This document shows positions 46,510 to 56,675 of a stretch of 64,000 nucleotides of DNA, in pieces. Numbering within the stretch: the stretch's first letter is position 1; each line of letters starts with the position of its first letter. A program made the translations under genes and the position numbers. The notes below the pieces were generated by a model. It was not told the DNA's origin. It searched no databases and saw only the letters and a program-made list of their open reading frames with translations. The stretch is taken from positions 1-64,000 of the forward strand of contig NZ_FNNE01000012.1 of the NCBI RefSeq assembly GCF_900106945.1. Direction: 5' to 3'. This DNA is from Marinobacter mobilis. Its GTDB lineage: Bacteria; Pseudomonadota; Gammaproteobacteria; Pseudomonadales; Oleiphilaceae.

Positions 46510-47271
46510 TCAGAGTCTCAGAGCACCGTCAACTTCGATCATGCGTCCGGACACATAATCGTTCTCGAAGATAAAGGCGGCCGCAGAGGCAATGTCTTCC
46601 GGTTTACCCATGCGCTTGAGCGGGATGCCTGCCGTCATCTTCTCGAGAGCTTCGGGCTTCATGGAGGCGGTCATTTCGGTCTCGATAAAACCTGGAGCAA
46701 TGCCCATCACCCGGATGCCGTATCGTGCCAGTTCCTTGGCCCAGACCGGGACCATGGCCGCAACCCCCGCCTTGGCAGAGGAGTAGTTGCTCTGGCCCAT
46801 GTTGCCCGCGCGGGAGATGGAAGAAATGTTGATGATTGCGCCCTGGTCGCCGTTCTTGATCATCTGGGTGGCGGCTTCGCGGCCACACAGGAACACGCCG
46901 GTGAGGTTAACGTCGATCACGGCCTGCCATTCGGCGAGGCTCATGCGCTTGACGATCTCGCCGTCTTTCACCTTGATCATCAGGCCGTCTCTCAGGATGC
47001 CGGCGTTATTGATCAGGCCATTAAGCTGACCGAAATCGGCGCTGATGGCCGCAAAGGTCTTCTCGACGTCTTCTTCTTTTGCGACATTGCAGACGTAGGC
47101 TCGGGCTTCAACGCCAGCCTGCTGGCAGGCGGCGACGGCCTCATCGAGCTTTTCCGGCAGCAGGTCGATCAGCGCCAGTTTGGCGCCCTTTGCTGCCAGG
47201 TACTCGGCCATGGCACGACCCAGACCCTGGCCGCCACCAGTAATTGCAATCACAGAATCTTGAAGTTTCAT
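46510..47271 (-). CDS. Short-chain dehydrogenase/reductase, FabG-like
   Basis: A 253-residue SDR, probably a 3-oxoacyl-ACP or acetoacetyl-CoA reductase-type enzyme using NAD(P)H. TGGGQGLG (near 11) binds the cofactor. NNAGI, ISSISRAG and YSSAK carry the catalytic Asn, Ser, Tyr and Lys. The C-terminus SGRMIEVDGALRL is typical. A longer open frame goes to 47976 but has no homology and overlaps fxsA, so I started at the ATG at 47271. The substrate is uncertain. Confidence 0.88.
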   Translation of the reverse strand: MKLQDSVIAITGGGQGLGRAMAEYLAAKGAKLALIDLLPEKLDEAVAACQQAGVEARAYVCNVAKEEDVEKTFAAISADFGQLNGLINNAGILRDGLMIKVKDGEIVKRMSLAEWQAVIDVNLTGVFLCGREAATQMIKNGDQGAIINISSISRAGNMGQSNYSSAKAGVAAMVPVWAKELARYGIRVMGIAPGFIETEMTASMKPEALEKMTAGIPLKRMGKPEDIASAAAFIFENDYVSGRMIEVDGALRL

Positions 47272-47418
47272 ATTTTGCCCTAACTGTTGGGGGTAGGGAG
47301 CCGGGAACTTTGCCATAGCCACTGCCTGAGGGCCGGCAGTCCTGACTCCGTTTGGATTTCGAGGTCGGGCGAGTATAGCAGACCCGGCACTACCAGCGAC
47401 TAGACCAAAGGCCTGTGA

Positions 47419-47913
47419 ATGGGCATATTCCTGCTTCTGTTTATCATCCTGCCAATCGTTGAAATGGCGATCCTGATCAAGGTGGGCACCCTGATCGGAG
47501 CGCTCAATACCATCGCGCTGGTCCTGCTGACGGCGGTCATCGGTGCGGCCTTGCTCAAGCAGCAGGGGCTGGCGACGCTCCTGCGAGCGAACCAGCGCCT
47601 GAACAGTGGCGAACTGCCGGCAAGGGAAGTGGCCGAGGGGCTGATACTGGCTGTTGGTGGCGCGCTGCTGTTGACCCCGGGCTTTGTCACCGACGCCATC
47701 GGGTTCCTGTGCCTTCTTCCGGGCAGTCGGCACTGGTTGGCGGCTAAGGCGCTCAAGCGCATGGTGGTCAGCGGTCAGGCCCAGAGTTTCCAGTTCACCA
47801 TGCGTGGTGGCAACTATCGTCAGGGCCCCGGGTTTTGCCGGGATGACGACGTCATCGAAGGTGAGTACGAAGATGAAACCGACCGCGGCCGTGACCGGAT
47901 AGAAAAAGACTAA
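47419..47913 (+). CDS. fxsA: FxsA family membrane protein
   Basis: A 164-residue inner-membrane protein with hydrophobic segments at about 1-20, 25-45 and 75-100. It starts with GIFLLLFIILPIVEMAILIKVG, the FxsA signature. In E. coli overproduction relieves F-plasmid exclusion of phage T7. The normal role is not known. As in many gammaproteobacteria it lies just before groESL. Confidence 0.92.
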   Translation: MGIFLLLFIILPIVEMAILIKVGTLIGALNTIALVLLTAVIGAALLKQQGLATLLRANQRLNSGELPAREVAEGLILAVGGALLLTPGFVTDAIGFLCLLPGSRHWLAAKALKRMVVSGQAQSFQFTMRGGNYRQGPGFCRDDDVIEGEYEDETDRGRDRIEKD

Positions 47914-47930
47914 TTTTTTTATCCGGAGGC

Positions 47931-47959
47931 ATTGAAAATGGAAGGTCGACCCCCAAAAT
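47931..47959 (+). promoter_or_regulatory. Sigma32 (heat-shock) promoter for groESL
   Basis: ATTGAAA, a 13-base spacer and CCCCAAAAT match the heat-shock consensus CTTGAAA-N13-CCCCATNT closely. The transcription start would be near 47966, about 110 bases before the groES ATG. Confidence 0.6.
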
Positions 47960-48081
47960 ACATCCCACAACTTCACCGTGGCTGGAAGAATCGACTGAAA
48001 AACAGCGATTTATCCTTCGCGGTTTTACACGCAAATGTCATTGCCAAAGACAACCTGACTAATGGAGATACCGAGCAATGA
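47938..48081 (+). CDS. Possible 47-residue protein between fxsA and groES
   Basis: An ATG at 47938 sits 8 bases after GGAGG, and the frame runs 47 codons to a TGA that overlaps the groES start as ATGA. The product begins [14 protein letters not shown]. It lies on top of the heat-shock promoter, so it could only be translated from mRNA that starts upstream, such as from fxsA. I do not recognise the sequence. Confidence 0.3.
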   Translation: MEGRPPKYIPQLHRGWKNRLKNSDLSFAVLHANVIAKDNLTNGDTEQ

Positions 48082-48365
48082 AAATTCGTCCGTTACACGA
48101 TCGTGTTGTCGTGCGCCGTAAGGAAGAAGAAGAGAAATCTGCAGGCGGCATCGTGCTGCCGGGTGCCGCAAAAGAGAAGCCTTCCCAGGGTGAAATTATC
48201 GCTGTGGGCAACGGCCGCGTTCTCGACAATGGCGAAACCCGTCCGCTGGCCGTCAAGGTTGGTGACACCGTTGTCTTCGGTCAGTACTCCGGTAACACCG
48301 TTAAAGTTGACGGTGAAGACCTGCTGATCATGAGCGAAAGCGACATCTTCGGCGTTCTCGAGTGA
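48078..48365 (+). CDS. groS: Co-chaperonin GroES
   Basis: The 95-residue lid of the GroEL folding chamber. It starts [14 protein letters not shown] and carries the mobile loop [12 protein letters not shown]. The ribosome site is GGAGA. It is followed by groEL after 74 bases, the standard operon. No CIRCE element was seen between them, which agrees with sigma32 control. Confidence 0.98.
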   Translation: MKIRPLHDRVVVRRKEEEEKSAGGIVLPGAAKEKPSQGEIIAVGNGRVLDNGETRPLAVKVGDTVVFGQYSGNTVKVDGEDLLIMSESDIFGVLE

Positions 48366-48433
48366 TCCGATCGGATTGAACTGAATCCAAGACTCGATTG
48401 AACCTACGTATAGAGTTTAGCGAACAGGAATAA

Positions 48434-50092
<1,659 letters not shown>

Positions 50093-50142
50093 GCCAGCCT
50101 TTGGCGCTGAACCTGCGTAACCCGCAGGATTCGCACCCAAAT

Positions 50143-50172
50143 AAAAACCCCGCATTTTTGCGGGGTTTTTTT
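50143..50172 (+). terminator. Terminator after groEL
   Basis: AAAAACCCCGC, a short loop ATTTTT, and GCGGGGTTTTTTT form a strong rho-independent terminator. Confidence 0.92.
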
Positions 50173-50245
50173 ATGTTTTTCTCCATGGACTTACGGTCAG
50201 TGTTTGTTAGACTCGGAAGCCACTCGAACAGTCGTTAAGAACGGT

Positions 50246-51034
50246 ATGAACCAAGCCAGTCAGCGCGCTTTCCTGCGCCCGGGAAAACTTATCCTCCTCC
50301 TTATCCTCGGGCTTATTACCTATCTGGTGGCATTGCTGATCTGGATTCCTGCCGGCTGGCTCTGGCAACAGGCGGCCGGGTACGTCGCGCTGCCACCTCA
50401 GGTCAGGGTACAGGCGGTATCTGGAACGCTCTGGAACGGCGCTGCGGCGTTACGAGTGCAAGGACGGGATGTGCGTGCCGACTGGCAACTCGGGTGGCCA
50501 TCAGGGGCCGGCTTGCCGCTGGACCTGAGCCTTGAAACCCGGTCCTCAAGACTGCAGGGCGAAGTGCTCGTTGGGGCGGACGGATCTGTGGCTCTGGATG
50601 CATCCGGGCAGGTCCATGTGGCCGAATTTGAAGATCTCATCCGCCAAAGCGGGGGCGCCATGCTGGACGGTGACGTGATCATTGACCGGCTCACGGTCAC
50701 CTGGGCGGACAACCGTCTGGCACAAGCGAGGGGTAACGGCCACTGGCCCGGCGGGCTGGTCACCTGGCCCATGGGAACGGGTTATCAGAGTGCCTCTTTT
50801 CCGGCGATGGGAGCCGTGTTGAGTCAGAATCCGGACGGTGTGACCCTGGCGATCTCCCAGCAAGGACAACAGGAGCCTGCTGCCGAAGCCGATGTGCTGC
50901 GCAGCGGTCTTTTGCGTATCCGGGTCTACAAGCGGCTGATTGATCTGGCGGGTCAACCCTGGTCCGGCGCAGCCAACCCCGGGGACGTCGTCTTCCGGGT
51001 CGAGCAGCCATTGTTGCCGGGAGTGCGTTTCTGA
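50246..51034 (+). CDS. gspN: Type II secretion protein GspN
   Basis: A 262-residue inner-membrane protein of the type II secretion system. One N-terminal membrane segment (about 15-40, LILLLILGLITYLVALLIW) is followed by a periplasmic part, as in GspN. The start at 50246 fits the family better than the open frame from 50204. Its stop overlaps the gspC start (TGATG). GspN is present only in some secretion systems. Confidence 0.85.
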   Translation: MNQASQRAFLRPGKLILLLILGLITYLVALLIWIPAGWLWQQAAGYVALPPQVRVQAVSGTLWNGAAALRVQGRDVRADWQLGWPSGAGLPLDLSLETRSSRLQGEVLVGADGSVALDASGQVHVAEFEDLIRQSGGAMLDGDVIIDRLTVTWADNRLAQARGNGHWPGGLVTWPMGTGYQSASFPAMGAVLSQNPDGVTLAISQQGQQEPAAEADVLRSGLLRIRVYKRLIDLAGQPWSGAANPGDVVFRVEQPLLPGVRF

Positions 51035-51885
51035 TGGTCGCGTCAACCGCTTCCCAGTGGCACCGTCTTGGTCGGATTATGGCAAATAGTCTGTTGGCGC
51101 TGTTGGTGGTTTATCTCGCATTCTGGGGAGGACGTCTGACCTGGCTGATGTTATGGCAGCAGCCGTCCGTAGCGCCTCTTTATGCCATGCCGGGTTCCGG
51201 TAATGTCAGCAATGGCGGGCTGGGCAGCCAGTCGCTGGCGGCCTATGAGTTATTTGGTCGACCGGAGGGGCCTCTGCCCGTGGCGGAGTCTGTGCGTCAG
51301 TCTGCTCCGGAAACCCGGCTGCGTTTACGGTTGGAAGGGGTGCTGGTGGCAGGGCAGGCCGAGTACTCCGGTGCTATAGTTGCTGGAACAGGCGGTATTA
51401 CAGAGCATTACCGGGTGGGGGATACCTTGCCGGGTAATGCCGAACTGGTTGAGGTTGAGCCCGGCCGGATTCTGATCAAGCGCAATGGTATGTTTGAAAC
51501 ACTGACGTTTGAGGATAACCCTGATGTGGGTGTGGTCGCAGATCAGGAAGATTCAGCGGTTGCCATGCCAGACGACTTTGTGGAAGACATCCAGGCACGT
51601 CTGGATAGTCAGGGCGCATCGGCTCTGGTTGCATTTGGGTTAAGGCCGGTACAGGATGGGAGCGCTTCAGGCTACACCTACGATGGCTCCAATGCGATGC
51701 TCAACGCCGCCAGTCTGAAAGCAGGCGATGTGATTACCGCCATCAATGGCCAGACGCTGGGCGATTTCGAGCAGGACCGCTCGCTGTTGGAGTCCTGGCG
51801 CGATCTGCCCCAACTGGATATTGAAATAGAACGCAATGGCGCCCGGTTCAGTGTCAGCTACGCCTTGCCGGAGCAATGGCGCTGA
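51034..51885 (+). CDS. gspC: Type II secretion protein GspC
   Basis: A 283-residue bitopic inner-membrane protein that links the inner platform to the secretin. The membrane segment is at about 17-36. The homology region (about 85-155) binds GspD, and a PDZ domain with GLRPVQDGSASGYTYDGSN (in part) closes the protein. It overlaps gspN by one base, and gspD follows 79 bases later. There is no usual gspE-M cluster in the window. Confidence 0.9.
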   Translation: MVASTASQWHRLGRIMANSLLALLVVYLAFWGGRLTWLMLWQQPSVAPLYAMPGSGNVSNGGLGSQSLAAYELFGRPEGPLPVAESVRQSAPETRLRLRLEGVLVAGQAEYSGAIVAGTGGITEHYRVGDTLPGNAELVEVEPGRILIKRNGMFETLTFEDNPDVGVVADQEDSAVAMPDDFVEDIQARLDSQGASALVAFGLRPVQDGSASGYTYDGSNAMLNAASLKAGDVITAINGQTLGDFEQDRSLLESWRDLPQLDIEIERNGARFSVSYALPEQWR

Positions 51886-51964
51886 CAACCGTACTTATAA
51901 AAGCAAGAACAGCTAAATCAAAGCCCGTCCCAAGGGCTTCATCGATACAGGATTCGATCGTTGC

Positions 51965-53914
51965 ATGAATAAAATGACTTCACCATTTATGCGGGCTTTG
52001 GTACTGGCTCTGCTGCTGCCATTCATGTCATTGGCGCAGGCCCAGGAAGGGACCTGGCGGCTGAACCTGAAGGACGCTGATATCCGGGCGTTCGTAACCC
52101 AGGTGGCTGACATCACCGGCTACAGTTTTGTGGTCGACCCGCGGGTGAAGGGCAAGGTGACCGTGCTCTCGAGCACACCAATGAACAAGGACGAAATATA
52201 CGATCTTTTCCTGGCGGTGCTCCATGTGCATGGTTTTACGGCCATTCCCGGCGAGGATGTCATCAAGGTTATTCAGCAGGTGGATGCCAAGCAGTTGGCC
52301 GAGAACCTGGAAGGCTTTGAGACGATACCGTCAGAGCAGCTGGTGACGCAGGTCATTCAGGTTCACAATGCCAATGCGCTGGAGCTGGTCCCCATTCTTC
52401 GGCCGCTGGTCGCGAAATACGGTCACCTGGCGGCGGTAGCGGCGGCCAATGCGCTGATTATCAGTGACCATCAGGGAAACATTGAACGTATTCAGGATAT
52501 TGTTGGCGAGCTCGATAGCCCGGCGCAGTATGAGGTTGAGGTGATCCAGCTGCGGGAAGCCTGGGTGGGTGATATGGTGACCCTGTTGCAGGAACTGGCG
52601 CCCTCAGAACTAGGTGCCAGCAGTGCCCAGGATGCGGCCCGTAAATACAGCGTTACCGCTGATGAACGCAGTAACCGTTTGATTCTTCGTGGTGATCAGT
52701 CATTCCGTGAAAAGATTCGTGGGCTGATTGTCCAGCTCGACCAGCCCTCAGCCTCGGGTGGTGCGACCAAGGTAATTCGCCTTAACCACGCGGATGCAAA
52801 GACCCTGGTGGAGATTCTGAAGGGCGTGATGGGCGATGTGGTGTCTGAATCCACTGGCACCACCAATGGAGCAGCCAGCGGGCCACGTACCAATTTCTCG
52901 GTATTTGCCGATGAGGGTCTTAATGCGCTGGTGCTGCGCGGAGAGCCATCCCTGATGCAGGAAGCTGAGCTGGTGATTAGCCAGCTGGATGTCCGCCGTG
53001 CCCAGGTCTTGATTGAAGCGGCAATTGTCGAGATCAGTGATGAGCTCGGTGAGGATCTGGGGGTTCAGTTTGCGGTTGGTGATCAGTCCGGCGGGTCAAC
53101 CCCGATTGCTGGCACCAACTTCAACAACCTCGGTGTGAGCGTGACGGACATCCTTGGGGCGATTGTTTCCGATTCGGTGATTGCTCCGGCCACTGGTGGC
53201 ATTACCATCGGTGCCGGTCAGCGCGATGAGAGCGGTCTCAGCTGGGGGGTTCTGTTGCAGGCGCTGTCCACATCGGCGGCGGCAAACCTGCTGTCTACCC
53301 CCAGCATCATTACCCTGGATAACCAGGAGTCGGAAATCATCGTCGGTCAGAACGTACCCTTCCGCACGGGTGAATCCACGGTCGCGGGAGATGGCACCAC
53401 CAACCCGTTCACCACCATTGAGCGCCGGGATATCGGTCTGACCCTCAAAGTCACGCCCACCATCAGTGCGGACGGCCTTGTGCGTCTGGTGGTTGAGCAG
53501 TCCACGGAAAATATTGCAGACAGCGTAGAGAATGCGTCTGACATCGTGACCAACAAGCGGGAAATCAAGACCACGGTGCTGGCAGATGATGGCGAAACCA
53601 TCGTGCTGGGCGGCCTGATCAAGGATGACTTTATGGTCAGTGAGAGCAAGGTGCCTTTCCTGGGTGATATTCCTTACCTGGGACGCCTGTTCAGTTCGAC
53701 CTCCGAACGCCGGGTCAAACGTAACCTGCTGGTCTTCCTGCGCCCGACCATCATGTTCGGCAAGGAAGAGGCCATTGCCGCTACCTCGGACAAATTCAAT
53801 ACCATCTGGGAAGTGGACCTGGGTATCCGCGAGAAGCTTGGTATGCCAGTTGGCGGCGAGGTTCCGGAAACCCCGAACATCGACGCACTGTTTGATCCAG
53901 CCTTGAGGCCCTGA
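51965..53914 (+). CDS. gspD: Type II secretion secretin GspD
   Basis: The 649-residue outer-membrane secretin. A signal peptide (about 1-27, ending AQAQ) is followed by N0 (WRLNLKDADIRAFVTQVAD), three N repeats, and the secretin domain with LEAAIVEISDELGEDLGVQF-like strands (quoted in part: VEISDELGEDLG). VPFLGDIPYLGRLF near 570 is the classic secretin signature. It forms a 12- to 15-fold ring that releases folded proteins. A strong terminator follows, so gspE-M must lie elsewhere. Confidence 0.96.
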   Translation: MNKMTSPFMRALVLALLLPFMSLAQAQEGTWRLNLKDADIRAFVTQVADITGYSFVVDPRVKGKVTVLSSTPMNKDEIYDLFLAVLHVHGFTAIPGEDVIKVIQQVDAKQLAENLEGFETIPSEQLVTQVIQVHNANALELVPILRPLVAKYGHLAAVAAANALIISDHQGNIERIQDIVGELDSPAQYEVEVIQLREAWVGDMVTLLQELAPSELGASSAQDAARKYSVTADERSNRLILRGDQSFREKIRGLIVQLDQPSASGGATKVIRLNHADAKTLVEILKGVMGDVVSESTGTTNGAASGPRTNFSVFADEGLNALVLRGEPSLMQEAELVISQLDVRRAQVLIEAAIVEISDELGEDLGVQFAVGDQSGGSTPIAGTNFNNLGVSVTDILGAIVSDSVIAPATGGITIGAGQRDESGLSWGVLLQALSTSAAANLLSTPSIITLDNQESEIIVGQNVPFRTGESTVAGDGTTNPFTTIERRDIGLTLKVTPTISADGLVRLVVEQSTENIADSVENASDIVTNKREIKTTVLADDGETIVLGGLIKDDFMVSESKVPFLGDIPYLGRLFSSTSERRVKRNLLVFLRPTIMFGKEEAIAATSDKFNTIWEVDLGIREKLGMPVGGEVPETPNIDALFDPALRP

Positions 53915-53940
53915 AACCGCTGGAACCGGAGTGATTGATA

Positions 53941-53972
53941 TTGGCCCGCGTTGTTACGCGGGCCAATTTTTT
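53941..53972 (+). terminator. Terminator after gspD
   Basis: TTGGCCCGCGT-TGTT-ACGCGGGCCAA, an 11-bp perfect stem, is followed by TTTTTT. It ends the gspNCD unit. Confidence 0.92.
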
Positions 53973-54074
53973 GGTGCTGCGGAAAGAGGGGTATCCGCAG
54001 GGTCTTCGGGTTGGATCGTTCTCCTGCTGGCCAGGGCATTCCGTCAGGTGGCGGGGTGTTGCGGTTATCTTGTG

Positions 54075-56054
54075 TCAGTGCGTGCCCGGCAGTGGTGGCA
54101 TCGGGCAATCCAGTTGATCTGCAACCAGTCTCAGGATGTCATATTCGGTGGCATCCACCTTGCCGTCATGGGTCACGCAGTGGCCACAGGCATCAATAAT
54201 CGAAGGCTTGAGAAGGGGGGATAGGGCATTGAGGTGCGTCAGCGCTTCTCTCAGTCTCTTCAGGCTGACCTTCTCCTGTATCGCAGAATCGCTGTCCCCA
54301 GCTTCACTGAAACCAGCCATCGCCTCCTTATAGAGTTTGCCGGCTTCCTTGGGAGTGGCTGTGCCCGCCCTTGCCATCAAACTGAATAACGCACGCAGGT
54401 GGCCGGCCACCGGGCGATAGCTGCGATAATGAACCCTGGACGCTTTACCTGCATCGGCGGACAGGTGCCGTTGCAGAAAGCTGGTGAGCGCGAACTCGAA
54501 CAGTGTCATCCGGTTGTCCGCCATCACTAGGATCTGCACCTGCTCAGCCAGTAGTGTGCGTTCCTCCGGTGCCAGCTTTCGCAGCGCCGGCATGGCCAGT
54601 TCCAGGGCAGGGAAGCGTACCCCGGGGCCAAGGCGTTCCAGTGTGGGCACCAGCTTCTCGAGCAGATCAGTCTGTGGGCTGAACAGGGGGTGGGAGTCTA
54701 GCCGGCTCAGGTACTCGTTACGGGTCGCTGGCTCCACCCCGGCGGTTACCAACGCATAGCAAAGCTGAACTGCGCCTGAACGGGTATAGAGCAGCTCGCG
54801 GAAGGTTGCCGGTAGCTGCTTTAGCAAGGACTCCGCATACTGTTCATTGTCCCGGGTAACCTGGCCAACCGACGCCGAGAACGCGCCCGCAACCGGCGCC
54901 CGGGTCACGGAAGAGAGATTGCGGCTGGTGGCACCACTGGCGAAACCTTTAACCTGATCTGCAACCTCTGAACCCTTTGTCGTACCTGTCTTTGAGGCAG
55001 CCGCTGCACGAATTTTTTCGGCGGGTACGGAATCACGCATCCGGCTTTGCAGGCGTGTCAGCAGGCCGGGCTGAATGGCATTGATGCGTTTCTCGATGGG
55101 TGGGTGGGAGGCCAGCAGACTGGAAAACGCCATGCGGGCACTCTCGCCAAAACACATATGGTTCATGTCAGTGGCATGACTGGTGGATTTCAGGATGCCG
55201 CCCTTGAGCCCGATCTTATAGAGGGCTGCAGCAATGCCTTCGGGGTTACGGGTGAACTGAACCGAGGATGCGTCCGCTAGCAGTTCCCGCTGGCGGGAAA
55301 CGGCCGCCTGGATCAGCCGGCCGAAGAATACGCCAACATAGCCAATAATCAGCAGCGCCAGACCAACAATCGCCAGTGCACCTTGTTGGTTGTCCCGGCG
55401 TGACGACATCGAACTGCGATAGGCGCCGCTCTGGAGCAGGAAACTGCCAATCTGCCCAATGACCAGTATGCCTGCCAGAATGGCGATCAGGCGCACGTTG
55501 AGGCGCATGTCTCCATTAAGGATGTGGCTGAACTCGTGACCTACCACACCTTGTAACTCATCCCGGCTCAGTTCCGTGAGCGCTCCGTGGGTGACAACCA
55601 TGACTGCTTCGCTGGCGGTGTAACCGGCCACAAAGGCGTTGATGCCGCTCTCATGATCCATCACATAGAGTTGAGGCACGGGGACGCCGCTGGCGATGGC
55701 CATTTCCTCAACGACATTGCGAAAGCGGCGCTCTTCCTGATCCTGGGTTGATGGGTCAATGAGGCGGGCTCCGACCATTTGTGCCACTCGCTCACCGCCA
55801 CCGGCCAGGTCAAGCCAGCGAAACGCTGACACCAGCAGGATCAGTCCGGCAACGGTACCCGCGGTGAGCGCGCCATGGCGGGACATCAGCCAGTCAAGGT
55901 ACGACAGGGACGTGGTTTCGCTGCGGGTGACCAGGTAACCGACCAGACAAACGGACAGGCTGATCAGAATCACCGCAACCAGAAACAGGAATACCAGTAG
56001 GGTCGTGTTGCGCCGGGCGTTGGCCTGGCGCTCGAAAAAGCCGTGGTTGGACAT
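54075..56054 (-). CDS. M48 family membrane metalloprotease with C-terminal extension
   Basis: A 659-residue HtpX-like zinc protease. Two or more N-terminal membrane segments precede the active site VVGHEFSHILNGD (HExxH, near residue 171). Two more membrane segments follow. The long C-terminal half is helical. Its last 80 residues (CGHCVTHDGKVDATEYDILR) look like a TerB-type domain. It is paired with lemA upstream, an arrangement known in other bacteria where LemA and an M48 protease work together. Substrates are unknown. Confidence 0.88.
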   Translation of the reverse strand: MSNHGFFERQANARRNTTLLVFLFLVAVILISLSVCLVGYLVTRSETTSLSYLDWLMSRHGALTAGTVAGLILLVSAFRWLDLAGGGERVAQMVGARLIDPSTQDQEERRFRNVVEEMAIASGVPVPQLYVMDHESGINAFVAGYTASEAVMVVTHGALTELSRDELQGVVGHEFSHILNGDMRLNVRLIAILAGILVIGQIGSFLLQSGAYRSSMSSRRDNQQGALAIVGLALLIIGYVGVFFGRLIQAAVSRQRELLADASSVQFTRNPEGIAAALYKIGLKGGILKSTSHATDMNHMCFGESARMAFSSLLASHPPIEKRINAIQPGLLTRLQSRMRDSVPAEKIRAAAASKTGTTKGSEVADQVKGFASGATSRNLSSVTRAPVAGAFSASVGQVTRDNEQYAESLLKQLPATFRELLYTRSGAVQLCYALVTAGVEPATRNEYLSRLDSHPLFSPQTDLLEKLVPTLERLGPGVRFPALELAMPALRKLAPEERTLLAEQVQILVMADNRMTLFEFALTSFLQRHLSADAGKASRVHYRSYRPVAGHLRALFSLMARAGTATPKEAGKLYKEAMAGFSEAGDSDSAIQEKVSLKRLREALTHLNALSPLLKPSIIDACGHCVTHDGKVDATEYDILRLVADQLDCPMPPLPGTH

Positions 56055-56066
56055 GCGGATGAGTGC

Positions 56067-56654
56067 TTAGAAAGAGACTTTTGGAGCCTGTCGGGCTTCT
56101 GGAGATTCAAGCTCGAGCTGGGCGGTCTCCTTGAAAGAGAACATGCCGGCAATGATGTTGTTCGGGAATTTCTCCCGGAAGATGTTGTAGGTCATGACGC
56201 CGTCGTTATAGGACTGGCGTGCAAATGACACGCGGTTCTCGGTACTGGAGAGCTCTTCCATCAATTGCTGGATGGTTTCGTTTGCTTTCAGCTCGGGATA
56301 ATTTTCTGCCACCGCGTAGAAATTGGCGAGGGCCTTGCTCAGCATGCCTTCTGCACTGCCCAGACGCTGGATGTTCTTGCTGTCGACCGGATCCCGCGCC
56401 GCCGCTTTCTGGGCTTCGATGGCGCCGTTACGGGCCTCCATGACCTGGGTCAGGGTTGCTTTTTCATGGCTCAGGTAGGCCTTGGCAGATTCCACCAGGT
56501 TCGGAATCAGGTCATGGCGACGCTGGAGCTGGACATCAATCTGGGCAAAGCCATTCTTGAACTGGTTGCGATAGGTGACCAGGCGGTTGTAGATGGAAAT
56601 CAGAAAAATAACAACGGCTGCAATAACGCCAAGGCCAATCAGTGTGGTTGTCAT
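56067..56654 (-). CDS. lemA: LemA family protein
   Basis: A 195-residue protein with one N-terminal membrane segment (LIGLGVIAAVVIFLISIYNRL) and a long helical domain. It carries FAQIDVQLQRRHDLIPNLVE, the LemA signature. It lies 12 bases before the M48 protease and is probably translated with it. Its function is not settled. An adapter for the protease is a reasonable guess. Confidence 0.93.
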   Translation of the reverse strand: MTTTLIGLGVIAAVVIFLISIYNRLVTYRNQFKNGFAQIDVQLQRRHDLIPNLVESAKAYLSHEKATLTQVMEARNGAIEAQKAAARDPVDSKNIQRLGSAEGMLSKALANFYAVAENYPELKANETIQQLMEELSSTENRVSFARQSYNDGVMTYNIFREKFPNNIIAGMFSFKETAQLELESPEARQAPKVSF

Positions 56655-56675
56655 ACAAGCTCCTTGCTATGGGGG

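Noticed and set aside
46510..47976. SDR frame extended to 488 codons
   Set aside because: The upstream half overlaps fxsA on the other strand and has no domain. The SDR begins at 47271.
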